A stretch of 64,000 bases of DNA from Haloferax massiliensis (GTDB lineage Archaea; Halobacteriota; Halobacteria; Halobacteriales; Haloferacaceae): the NCBI RefSeq assembly GCF_001368915.1, contig NZ_CSTE01000005.1, positions 205,294 to 269,293 of the forward strand, read 5' to 3'. Below, in pieces: positions 43,769 through 52,358 of this stretch (its first letter is position 1; the number at the start of each line of letters is the position of its first letter). Under the pieces are notes generated by a model. That model made no database searches. It was given only the letters and a program-made list of their open reading frames with translations, and was not told the origin of the DNA. The position numbers were made by a program, and so were the translations under genes.

Positions 43769-46086
43769 GTTTCAGACGAACCCTTGTTGGGTTGAAGCCG
43801 ATTCACTCGGTCGCGCACGTCGAGTGGTTCGACTGTTTCAGACGAACCCTTGTTGGGTTGAAGCGATATGAATCATATCGACTCTCCAACAGACCAACTC
43901 GTTTCAGACGAACCCTTGTTGGGTTGAAGCCCCTCATCAGCCCAGTACACAGCCCGAAACATCTGGTTTCAGACGAACCCTTGTTGGGTTGAAGCATCGA
44001 CTGCGCGAACTGTGGCGACCGCGTCATCGTGTTTCAGACGAACCCTTGTTGGGTTGAAGCGAAGACCTCTGCGACCCACAGAACGCAGATGGCTGTTTCA
44101 GACGAACCCTTGTTGGGTTGAAGCTCGATGAGGACGCCGGCCTGCAGGTCGCGAATCTGGGTTTCAGACGAACCCTTGTTGGGTTGAAGCAGACTATAAT
44201 CAGGGCGAAATACCTGAAAGTCCGCCGGTTTCAGACGAACCCTTGTTGGGTTGAAGCATAATTTTGCTTGACCTTGACCCGCCGGTTCTTCGAGTTTCAG
44301 ACGAACCCTTGTTGGGTTGAAGCTCTATCCGAGATTCTCTATACGAATCCATAGAGAAGTTTCAGACGAACCCTTGTTGGGTTGAAGCAGAGGTTGTAGC
44401 GGGTGATTAGGATTTTGACCGGCGGTTTCAGACGAACCCTTGTTGGGTTGAAGCACTCGGCACCATAGCGCGCCCTAGCGGGCGCGCAAAGTTTCAGACG
44501 AACCCTTGTTGGGTTGAAGCCAGATATGACTACCGCGTGACTGCGTTCACGGAGCATAGTTTCAGACGAACCCTTGTTGGGTTGAAGCATCCCACTCAAT
44601 GATTTCCTTTTGGTTGTTGCCTAGTTTCAGACGAACCCTTGTTGGGTTGAAGCTGCATGCGGACGAGGAAGTCCTCGGTGACGTCGACGGTTTCAGACGA
44701 ACCCTTGTTGGGTTGAAGCGCGGACTTCGCGAGCCTCGGCGCGACGGCGGAGCGTTTCAGACGAACCCTTGTTGGGTTGAAGCGCGATGCGCGGCAAGAA
44801 ATCGAATCCGCACTCTCCGGTTTCAGACGAACCCTTGTTGGGTTGAAGCGTCCGCGCGAGCGAACTGTCAAAATCCGAAGGTTGTTTCAGACGAACCCTT
44901 GTTGGGTTGAAGCGCCCCAGCCGCGTCGTAGACGGTCTCCGACCCCGGGTTTCAGACGAACCCTTGTTGGGTTGAAGCGTGAACTCCCACTCGCGCCACT
45001 GTCCCGCATCGTGTTTCAGACGAACCCTTGTTGGGTTGAAGCGTCTGGCGGTGCGATGCCGGGAATGGGACACACCGGTTTCAGACGAACCCTTGTTGGG
45101 TTGAAGCAGATTGGGTCGAAGCGTACCACGAACTAAACTAACCGTTTCAGACGAACCCTTGTTGGGTTGAAGCGTGTTGAATGCACGCATGGGATTCACG
45201 TGTTCCCGAGTTTCAGACGAACCCTTGTTGGGTTGAAGCCGTCAGTGCTGATACGCATACCTCAGTTTTGCACATCGTTTCAGACGAACCCTTGTTGGGT
45301 TGAAGCTCGTCGGACGCAATCTTCACCGAGGAAGACCAGATGAGTTTCAGACGAACCCTTGTTGGGTTGAAGCATGGTAAATCCAGTGGTGCTCCTGCTT
45401 TTCACCTTGTTTCAGACGAACCCTTGTTGGGTTGAAGCTCGTCGGATGTTCACTTCGATTGGGCCACCGCCCTGTTTCAGACGAACCCTTGTTGGGTTGA
45501 AGCGTCGAGTCGGTCGCGGACGCTCTTGGCCGCGCGTTTCAGACGAACCCTTGTTGGGTTGAAGCGTCGAGAATCTGAAGACGTGCCTCCAATTGAGAGT
45601 CGGTTTCAGACGAACCCTTGTTGGGTTGAAGCGAGCTATCGCGTCCTCGTGGAAGGTAACGCCTCGGCTGTTTCAGACGAACCCTTGTTGGGTTGAAGCT
45701 TCTTCCAGCACCCGCTGGATGTACTCAGTTTTCGAGTTTCAGACGAACCCTTGTTGGGTTGAAGCTGCTCGCGGTCGGTCCGCTCCGACGTCGTCTGCCG
45801 GGGTTTCAGACGAACCCTTGTTGGGTTGAAGCAACTCGGCGAGAAAGACCCCGACTCGGATGCGTGTTTCAGACGAACCCTTGTTGGGTTGAAGCACGTC
45901 TTGCATTGTATCACGGCGGTAGGTCGCCAGTTTCAGACGAACCCTTGTTGGGTTGAAGCATGTGTCTGGTTTCCTCACAAAGCAGACAAAACGGGTTTCA
46001 GACGAACCCTTGTTGGGTTGAAGCGCGCGGAACTCGTCTTCCGAAGCGCGAACCGAGTTTCAGACGAACCCTTGTGGGGTTGAAGC
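43769..46086 (+). CRISPR. CRISPR array 2, type I-B, 36 repeats and 35 spacers
   Basis: 36 repeats of 30 bases, differing from array 1 at two positions (20: G to T; 23: A to G), so the repeat ends TTGGGTTGAAGC. The last repeat (46057-46086) has G at both sites, a form intermediate between the two arrays. Spacers are 32-38 nt. Same orientation as array 1, leader on the left. Confidence 0.97.
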
Positions 46087-46150
46087 CAGAACGTCGTTAG
46101 CCAGTCCGTCGAATGCCCCAGGTTTCAGACGTACCCGTTGATGGAAACCA
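46087..46150 (+). CRISPR. decayed end of array 2
   Basis: One more spacer (46087-46121) followed by a degenerate repeat starting GTTTCAGACGTACCC at 46122, which marks the trailer end. The GGTTTC/GAAACC ends of this piece are complementary. Confidence 0.7.
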
Positions 46151-46210
46151 CTAGAGAGAGCTAGGCAGTCCGTCGTCAGCCGAAACCGACGCGAAAAAGA
46201 GACCCTGACG

Positions 46211-47269
46211 CTACGCCGCCTCGGCGTACATCGCCACCAACTCCTCGGCGTTCGACTGCCACGAGTAGCGCTCTTCGATGGCCGCCCGATTCGTCCGACC
46301 CATGCGGACGGCCTCCTCGGGATTGGAGACGAGTCGCGCGAGCGCCCGCGACAACTCCTCGGCGTCGCCGGGCGCGACGAGAATCCCGTGGTCGTCGGTG
46401 ATAACCTCGGGGATGCTGCCGACGGGAGTGGTCACGATGGCGTTGCCGCCGGCCATGCCTTCGAGCATGGCGATTGGGAGCCCCTCTGCGTACGTCGGAA
46501 GGACGAACACGGTCCCGCGGCCGATGAGGTCGCGCTTGTCTTCCTCGGAGAGGAAGCCGAGGTACGAGACGTTGTCGTGGGCGGCGGCGACCGCCTCGGC
46601 GCGGTCCGCGTGGGGGCCGCGGCCGCCGATGCTCACCTCGAAGTCGAGGCCGGGCGTGGATTCGAGTATCTCGACGGCGTCGAGGAACTCGCGGATTCCC
46701 TTGCGGTCGATGAGGTTCGAGACGAAGACGAGATGGACGGGGTCGGTCGGGTACGTCGGGTCGTACTCCGCGGGTTCGACGGCGTTGGCCATGACGTGGA
46801 CTTTCTCCTCGCCGGCGAGTCGGGAGACGAGGCCGCGCCAGTACTCCGAGAGGACGACCACGTCGTCGACGGCGTCGAAGACGAGCGACTGGAGTCGGCG
46901 GACGGCCCGCGAGTCGGTGGCGAGGAAGTCGTCGAACGACGAGCCGTGGATGTGGAAGACGACGGGGACGCCCCAGACGTACTTCGAAAACAGGGCGAAG
47001 AACGCCGCGCGGTAGAACGAGTAGGTGTGCGACGAGTGGACGTGGACGATGTCCGGGCGTCGCTGGAAGGGGAACAGGGCGACGGCGACGAGCGACGAGA
47101 GGAGCATCCGCGCGGCGAGTTCGAGCCCCTCGCCTTTCGGCGCGGTGTAGCGCGTGTAGACGCGCACGTCCATCCGGTCTTCGAGGTAGCGACGCTGTTC
47201 GGTGATGTATCGGTCGATGCCGCCGGTGCCTTTCGGGCCGACGATGAGGAGTGTTTGCTTGGGCTTCAT
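46211..47269 (-). CDS. GT4-family glycosyltransferase
   Basis: 352 residues, GT-B fold. N-terminal glycine-rich GPKGTGGIDRYI for the acceptor domain; HVHSSHTYSFYRAAFF; C-terminal donor site with FVLPTYAEGLPIAMLEGMAGGNAIV (the EX7E-type motif) and VGSIPEVI. Transfers a sugar from a nucleotide donor to a growing lipid-linked glycan at the inner membrane face. A weak ATAACTAAC element lies on the minus strand at about 47390-47405. The gene is the first one right of the CRISPR locus, and the products of its neighbours are surface-glycan enzymes. Confidence 0.9.
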   Translation of the reverse strand: MKPKQTLLIVGPKGTGGIDRYITEQRRYLEDRMDVRVYTRYTAPKGEGLELAARMLLSSLVAVALFPFQRRPDIVHVHSSHTYSFYRAAFFALFSKYVWGVPVVFHIHGSSFDDFLATDSRAVRRLQSLVFDAVDDVVVLSEYWRGLVSRLAGEEKVHVMANAVEPAEYDPTYPTDPVHLVFVSNLIDRKGIREFLDAVEILESTPGLDFEVSIGGRGPHADRAEAVAAAHDNVSYLGFLSEEDKRDLIGRGTVFVLPTYAEGLPIAMLEGMAGGNAIVTTPVGSIPEVITDDHGILVAPGDAEELSRALARLVSNPEEAVRMGRTNRAAIEERYSWQSNAEELVAMYAEAA

Positions 47270-47451
47270 GGGTTGGTTTTCGGGTCGTGGTCGGGAATCG
47301 CGGGCCGGGGAATCGCGGCTTCCGAGTCGCGGGACGCGTCGAGGCGGGCGCGAGCGCGCGCCGGTCGATACGCGAAAATTGGGCGGTTCGGCGGTTAGTT
47401 ATGGGTCGATTGACCGTCTTCGGGGGAGAGGGGAGTGCCGAGCGGCATCGA

Positions 47452-48531
47452 CTACGCCGGCACGGTGTGTCGCGTCAGCGAGTCGACCCTCTCGACGGAG
47501 CCGTAGTTCAGCGCCACCTGGACGATGACGTCGGTGAGGTTCACTTTGTCCGCGAGGAACGCGTCGCGTTTGTCGGCCCAGCGGGCCTTCGCGCCGTCGT
47601 CGGCGAGGAGTTCCTCGGCGCGGGCCATCACGTCGTCGAACGACTTGAGGTTGGAGATGAGCCCCTGCCGTTCGAGTTCGACGAAGTTGCCCATGTCGTC
47701 GTCGCCGACGAAGGAGTTCGACCGGATGGCGGGCGTCCCGAGGAGCGCCGCCTCGGTGACCATGGTCTGGGTGTCGGCGACGAGCAGGCTCGCCTCGGCG
47801 AGCACGTCGTGGACGAGCGCGGGGTGGAAGTCGAACGGGCGGGTGTCGAGGTCGCCGTCGCGGCGTTCTTCGCTCTCGTCGAGGACGAAGACGGTCGCGC
47901 GCTCGCCCAGCATCTCGATGAGTTCGCGGCGTCGCTCGGGGGTGAAGCCGCCGTGGCCAACGTCGTGGTGCGAGCCGAACGCGTTGAATCGGACGACGAC
48001 GAACTTCTCGTCGGGGTCGAGGCCGAGTTCGGCCCGGATGTCCACCGAGGGCTCGTACACGTCGGGGTGGAGATAGGCCGTCTCTTTGAACCCGCGGAAC
48101 TGGTAGTGGTTGTCCGCGAGGTCCTTCCCGAAGGTGTGGGGCGTCAGAATCGCCTTGGCGAACGGTCGGGAGACGACGTGGTCCAGCGAGGTCGGCTCGG
48201 AGTCGAGGAGGAGGACCACGGGCGTCCGCGAGACGGCCCCGGCGTGGGCCGCGTAGCCGCCCATCCCGAAGATGAGGTCCGGCTTGAACCGCCGCACGGC
48301 CCGGAAGATGTTGACGTAGTGGAACGGGAGCGATTTGAAAAGCGAGTACTTCGTCGTCCCGCAGGAGCCGTAAATCTCGTGGGGGAGGTCGTAGTATTCG
48401 AGGAGGTCCGTGGTACAGCCGTAGTCGCGGCCGAGGACGAGCACGTCGTGACCCATCGCCTGAAGCTCTCTGACGGCGTACTTGTAGAGGTGGACGTGCG
48501 CGGGCGTGTTGGTGAAGAACAGGTATCGCAT
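47452..48531 (-). CDS. DUF354 protein (GT-B-like)
   Basis: 359 residues from the ATG at 48531. MRYLFFTNTPAHVHLYKYAVRELQAMGHDVLVLGRD and the central LIFGMGGYAAHAGAVSRTPVVLLLDSEPTS are typical of DUF354, which is related to UDP-GlcNAc 2-epimerases and MurG-like transferases. Reaction unknown; it may transfer or epimerise an amino sugar. Start choice is supported by ATAACTACTCCC (48570 leftwards) 39 bases before the ATG. Confidence 0.85.
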   Translation of the reverse strand: MRYLFFTNTPAHVHLYKYAVRELQAMGHDVLVLGRDYGCTTDLLEYYDLPHEIYGSCGTTKYSLFKSLPFHYVNIFRAVRRFKPDLIFGMGGYAAHAGAVSRTPVVLLLDSEPTSLDHVVSRPFAKAILTPHTFGKDLADNHYQFRGFKETAYLHPDVYEPSVDIRAELGLDPDEKFVVVRFNAFGSHHDVGHGGFTPERRRELIEMLGERATVFVLDESEERRDGDLDTRPFDFHPALVHDVLAEASLLVADTQTMVTEAALLGTPAIRSNSFVGDDDMGNFVELERQGLISNLKSFDDVMARAEELLADDGAKARWADKRDAFLADKVNLTDVIVQVALNYGSVERVDSLTRHTVPA

Positions 48532-48780
48532 ACTCTCTGGACGTTCCACGCGCCCCGCGGGAGTAGTTATACGGCGTCTACCCGCCGCATTCGGGGGAAT
48601 CGCCGCCCGTTTCCGGCCGCGAAAATCCCTCTGGAGCCGTTACGGTCGCCATAACAAAACCCGGACGAACACTCGGGTTCCCTGACCGGGCGCTCGCGCG
48701 CCGTTATCGCCTACACCGCACCCGACGCGGGCGGAACTCTCGCACCTCCACGACCGACCGCGACGCGCCCCACAACCCAG
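48532..48780. other. divergent intergenic region
   Basis: 249 bases without a gene. It holds the minus-strand element at 48561-48570 (for the DUF354 gene) and the plus-strand element at 48651-48662. Confidence 0.5.
48651..48662 (+). promoter_or_regulatory. ATAACAAA element upstream of the DUF457 unit
   Basis: ATAACAAAACCC, identical over 12 bases to the element at 28745. No start codon lies close downstream; the first ATG is at 48781. Confidence 0.45.
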
Positions 48781-48858
48781 ATGTTTCAGACACGTATCCC
48801 CACCACGCCGCGACGAGAAACTGACGACACGGACGCGACCGCCCGGAGCGACCGCTGA
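48781..48858 (+). CDS. candidate 25-codon leader peptide
   Basis: Starts MFQTRIPTTPRRE; its TGA overlaps the ATG of the DUF457 gene (TGATG). No family; the overlap suggests translational coupling. Confidence 0.3.
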   Translation: MFQTRIPTTPRRETDDTDATARSDR

Positions 48859-49445
48859 TGTTCCCGTGGGAACACGCCGCCGTCGGCTACATCATCGTCT
48901 CGCTGTGGGCTCGGGCGACCGGCCGGAAGCTCGACGGCTGGGCCGCGCTGGCGGTGCTCGTCGGAACGCAGTTCCCCGACCTCGTCGACAAGCCGCTGGC
49001 GTGGTCGTTCGGCGTTCTCCCGAGCGGCATCTCCGCGGCCCACTCGATTCTCGTCTCGGTTCCGGTTTCGATACTCGTCGTGGCCGTCGCGCGGCGCTAC
49101 CGGGCGGCGACGGTCGGCGTCGCCTTCGCCCTCGGCTACCTCTCGCACATCCCCGCGGACCTGCTGTACAACGGCTTTTTCTTCGGGAACTACGACGTGA
49201 TTCGGGCGTTCCTCTGGCCGCTGTCCCACGGGAGCGAGTCGTCGATGGGCGGCTTCTTCGCCCAGACGTGGTTCTATCTGCGCCGCTTCGTCGTCTTCCT
49301 CGCACGGCCCGAGGCGTGGGTGTTGGTCGCGTTCGAACTCGCGTTGCTCGGCAGCGCCGTCTGGCTCTGGCTCGGCGACGGCGCGCCCGGCGTGGGGCTT
49401 CTCAAACGCTCGGTGACCGGAATCCGCCGCGGCGTTACGAAGTGA
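48858..49445 (+). CDS. DUF457-type membrane metal-dependent hydrolase
   Basis: 195 residues with about five membrane helices. Conserved polar residues of the family: PWEHAAVGYI near the start, FPDLVDKPLAW, AAHSILVSV, and LSHIPADLLYNG. The His/Asp set suggests a metal-dependent hydrolase (YdjM-like). Substrate unknown; presence in the glycan island points to lipid- or sugar-related hydrolysis. Confidence 0.8.
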   Translation: MFPWEHAAVGYIIVSLWARATGRKLDGWAALAVLVGTQFPDLVDKPLAWSFGVLPSGISAAHSILVSVPVSILVVAVARRYRAATVGVAFALGYLSHIPADLLYNGFFFGNYDVIRAFLWPLSHGSESSMGGFFAQTWFYLRRFVVFLARPEAWVLVAFELALLGSAVWLWLGDGAPGVGLLKRSVTGIRRGVTK

Positions 49446-49476
49446 CTGCGGCCGGATTTCGGGCGGCAATCACTCC

Positions 49477-49488
49477 ATAACAAAGCCC
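49477..49488 (+). promoter_or_regulatory. ATAACAAA element of the amino-uronic acid operon
   Basis: ATAACAAAGCCC, 62 bases before the ATG of a 30-codon frame that is coupled to the acyltransferase gene. It is the only promoter-like element seen for the five-gene set. Confidence 0.5.
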
Positions 49489-49538
49489 TCACCGAGACTG
49501 AATTTCGCTAAGGCAGGCAGACTCCCCGCCGACATGAT

Positions 49539-49631
49539 ATGAGATTCCAGATTTTCCAGTCGATTCGGTCGTCCGCCGAGTCGACACAGACGGCCGACGG
49601 AGCGCGACCGACGCGAGGTGGACGCCGATGA
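49539..49631 (+). CDS. candidate 30-codon leader peptide
   Basis: Starts MRFQIFQSIRSS; its TGA overlaps the acyltransferase ATG (ATGA). It is preceded by a two-codon ATG ATA TGA at 49534. No family. Confidence 0.3.
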   Translation: MRFQIFQSIRSSAESTQTADGARPTRGGRR

Positions 49632-50203
49632 GCGCCGAGGTGGGCGTCGAGTCCCACGTCGACGACGGCGTCACCATCGGCTACGGCGACGGCGACGACC
49701 CGGTCATCGGCGACCGGGCGCGAATCCGCGCCGGCACCATCGTCTACGACGACGTGACCATCGGCGACGACTTCGTCACCGGCCACAACGTCCTCGTCCG
49801 CGAGCACACGACCATCGGCGACGGGGTCCTCCTCGGGACCGAGACGGTCGTCGACGGCACCACGACCATCGGGTCGCGCGTGAGCATCCAGACGAACGTC
49901 TACATCCCCACCAACACCCGCATCGGCGACGACGTGTTCGTCGGGCCGGGCGTGGTGATGACGAACGACCCCTACCCGGTCCGCACCGACGCGGAACTCG
50001 TCGGACCGATAATCGAGAACCACGCCTCCATCGGCGCGAACGCGACGCTCCTCCCCGGCGTGACGGTCGGCGAGGGCGCGTTCGTCGCCGCCGGCGCGCT
50101 CGTCGTGAACGACGTGCCGCCGCGCACCCTCGCCGTGGGCGTCCCCGCCGTCCACCGCGACCTACCGGAGCAACTGCGGGGAGAAAACAGGATCCGACGA
50201 TGA
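49628..50203 (+). CDS. hexapeptide-repeat acyltransferase (WbpD-like)
   Basis: 191 residues of left-handed beta-helix made of I-G-D/x-x hexads (DDVTIGDDFVTGHNVLVREHTTIGDGVLLG), ending GALVVNDVPPRTLAVGVPAVH, which is the acetyl-CoA site region. It matches WbpD-type N-acetyltransferases that acetylate the 3-amino group of a UDP-amino-uronic acid. The four genes behind it have the other activities of that route. Stop and next start overlap (ATGA). Confidence 0.85.
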   Translation: MSAEVGVESHVDDGVTIGYGDGDDPVIGDRARIRAGTIVYDDVTIGDDFVTGHNVLVREHTTIGDGVLLGTETVVDGTTTIGSRVSIQTNVYIPTNTRIGDDVFVGPGVVMTNDPYPVRTDAELVGPIIENHASIGANATLLPGVTVGEGAFVAAGALVVNDVPPRTLAVGVPAVHRDLPEQLRGENRIRR

Positions 50204-51303
50204 GTTCAGACCACATCTCAATCGCCGCACCACAACTCGGCGCGGCCGAACGGGACCGAATCGCAGACGTCCTCGAAAGCGGCATGATAGCCGACGGCCC
50301 CGAGGTTCGGGGCTTCGAGCGGGAGTTCGCCGACTACTGCGGCGCCGACCACGGCGTCGCCACCTCCAACGGGACGACGGCGCTTCACGCCGCGCTTCAC
50401 GCGCTCGGTATCGGTCCCGGCGACCGCGTCCTGACGACGCCCTTCACGTTCATCGCGACGGCCAACGCCGTCGCCTTCGCGGGCGCGGAGGTGGGCTTCG
50501 TCGACATCGACCCGCGGACGTACAACATCGACCCCGACGCGCTCGAAGCGCGACTGCGGGCCGGCGAACAGGTGGACGCGGTCATCGCGGTCCACCTCTA
50601 CGGTCTCCCGGCAGACATGACGCGCCTCGCGGAACTCGCCGAGGAGTACGACTTCCTGCTCGTCGAGGACGCCGCGCAGGCCCACGGCGCGGAAGTCGAG
50701 GGACGGCGCGTCGGCTCCCTCGGCGACGCCGCGTGCTTCTCGTTCTACCCGACGAAGAACATGACCACGAGCGAGGGCGGGATGATTACCACCAACCACG
50801 CGGACGTCGCAGAGCGCGCCGCCCGGTTCGTTGACCACGGCCGCGTCTCCGGCTACGAACACGCCGAGGTCGGCCACAACTTCCGCATGACGAGCATCGC
50901 CGCGGCCATCGGCCGGGTCCAGCTCGAACGCCTCCCCGAGTTCACTCGCGCGAGGCAGGCGAACGCCGCCGCGCTCACGGAGTACCTCGAAGACTCGCCG
51001 GTCACGACGCCCCACACGCCGCCGGACCGGACCCACGTCTTCCACCAGTACACCGTCGCCTGCGACGGCGTCGAGCGCGACGCTCTCAAGTCGTACCTCG
51101 ACGCGAAGGGCATCGCCACGGGCGTCTACTACCCGAAGCCCGTCCACAAGCAACCCGCGTACGAACACCTCGCGGTGTCGGCCCCCGTCGCGGAGGAGGC
51201 CGCGAGGCGGGTGCTCTCGCTACCGGTCCACCCCGGGCTCAGCGAGGCCGACGTGGAGCGCGTCGGGACCGCGGTCGCCAACTACGCGGAGGTGGCGAGG
51301 TGA
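50200..51303 (+). CDS. DegT/DnrJ/EryC1/StrS aminotransferase (WbpE-like)
   Basis: 367 residues. PLP enzyme that aminates a keto-sugar nucleotide. The PLP lysine lies in CFSFYPTKNMTTSEGGMI. Other family marks: ATSNGTTALHAALHALGIGPGD, VEDAAQAHGA, and the C-terminal FHQYTV. In the Wbp route it would place an amino group at C3 of the 3-keto intermediate made by the next gene. The ATG overlaps the acyltransferase stop, and its own end overlaps the oxidoreductase start. Confidence 0.9.
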   Translation: MSSDHISIAAPQLGAAERDRIADVLESGMIADGPEVRGFEREFADYCGADHGVATSNGTTALHAALHALGIGPGDRVLTTPFTFIATANAVAFAGAEVGFVDIDPRTYNIDPDALEARLRAGEQVDAVIAVHLYGLPADMTRLAELAEEYDFLLVEDAAQAHGAEVEGRRVGSLGDAACFSFYPTKNMTTSEGGMITTNHADVAERAARFVDHGRVSGYEHAEVGHNFRMTSIAAAIGRVQLERLPEFTRARQANAAALTEYLEDSPVTTPHTPPDRTHVFHQYTVACDGVERDALKSYLDAKGIATGVYYPKPVHKQPAYEHLAVSAPVAEEAARRVLSLPVHPGLSEADVERVGTAVANYAEVAR

Positions 51304-52358
51304 GCCGAGAACCCGCCGGACGCCGCACCGACGGCGGACAAGAGCGCCCGGTTCGCGCGGGCGTCGTCGGCGTGGGCTCGATGGGGACCAACCACGCGCG
51401 GGTCTACGCGGAGCTTCGCGGCGTCGAACTGGTCGGCGTCGCCGACGCGGACGCGGAGCGCGCCGCCGAGGTCGCCGCCGACTTCGGCACCGACGCGTAC
51501 GGAGTCAAGGAACTCCTCGACCGCGTGGACGTGGTGACGGTCGCGGTGCCGACGCCCTATCACGAATCGGTCGCCCGGCAGTGCATCGACGCCGGCGTCC
51601 ACGCGCTCGTCGAGAAACCCTTCGTCGACGACCTCGACGCGGGCGCGGAGCTGGCCGCGCTCGCCGAGGACCGCGGCGTCGTGCTCCAAGTGGGCCACAT
51701 CGAGCGGTTCAACCCGGCCGTCCGCGCCCTCCCCGACCTCCTCGACGGCGTCGAACCAATCGCCATCACCGCGAATCGACTCGGCCCGCCGCTGAACCGC
51801 GAGATGGGCGACGGCGTCGTCATGGACCTCATGATTCACGACATCGACGTGGTGCTCTCGCTCGTCGACGCCGACGTCGACCGCGTGGCCGCGACCGCCA
51901 CGCCAGACGAGCAGTACGCGACGGCGCAGGTGACCTTCGAGAACGGCGTCATCGCGTCGCTCACGGCGAGTCGGCTCACCCAGCAGAAGACGCGGACCCT
52001 CGATATCACCGCGCGCGACCGACTCATCCGGGTCGACTACCTGAACCAGTCGGTCCAGATTTTCCGCCAGTCGCGGCCGGACTATCTCCGAGACAACGGC
52101 GGCGTCCGCTACCGCCACGAGGTGGTCATGGAACAGCCGATGATCTCCACCGGCGAGCCGCTGAAACGCGAGTTACAGGCGTTCGTGGACGCCGCGACCG
52201 ACGGCGGCCCGGTCCTCGTCTCGCCGGCCGACGGCCTGCGCGCCATCGAACTCGCCCGGCGCATCGAGGCCGACGCCGAGGTGACGGCTCGGAGCGTCGA
52301 GGCCGCGGAAAGCTCGGAAACCGCGGAGACCACGGAAGCCACGGAGGGGCGACAATGA
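51300..52358 (+). CDS. Gfo/Idh/MocA oxidoreductase (WbpB-like)
   Basis: 352 residues from a GTG at 51300. Rossmann motif GVVGVGSMGTNHARVYAEL; catalytic EKPF in HALVEKPFVDD; C-terminal substrate domain with GHIERFNPAV. It would oxidise the C3 hydroxyl of a UDP-amino-uronic acid (WbpB role). The C-terminus is a low-complexity Ala/Glu/Thr tail. Confidence 0.9.
   Translation: MSREPAGRRTDGGQERPVRAGVVGVGSMGTNHARVYAELRGVELVGVADADAERAAEVAADFGTDAYGVKELLDRVDVVTVAVPTPYHESVARQCIDAGVHALVEKPFVDDLDAGAELAALAEDRGVVLQVGHIERFNPAVRALPDLLDGVEPIAITANRLGPPLNREMGDGVVMDLMIHDIDVVLSLVDADVDRVAATATPDEQYATAQVTFENGVIASLTASRLTQQKTRTLDITARDRLIRVDYLNQSVQIFRQSRPDYLRDNGGVRYRHEVVMEQPMISTGEPLKRELQAFVDAATDGGPVLVSPADGLRAIELARRIEADAEVTARSVEAAESSETAETTEATEGRQ

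Noticed and set aside
43792-46083. Open frames inside array 2 (FRRTLVGLK, LQPNKGSSET)
   Set aside because: Same reason: translated repeats of the second array.
48781-48800. Stray CRISPR repeat start (GTTTCAGACA) near the DUF457 gene
   Set aside because: Only nine or ten bases match and nothing follows; chance similarity.
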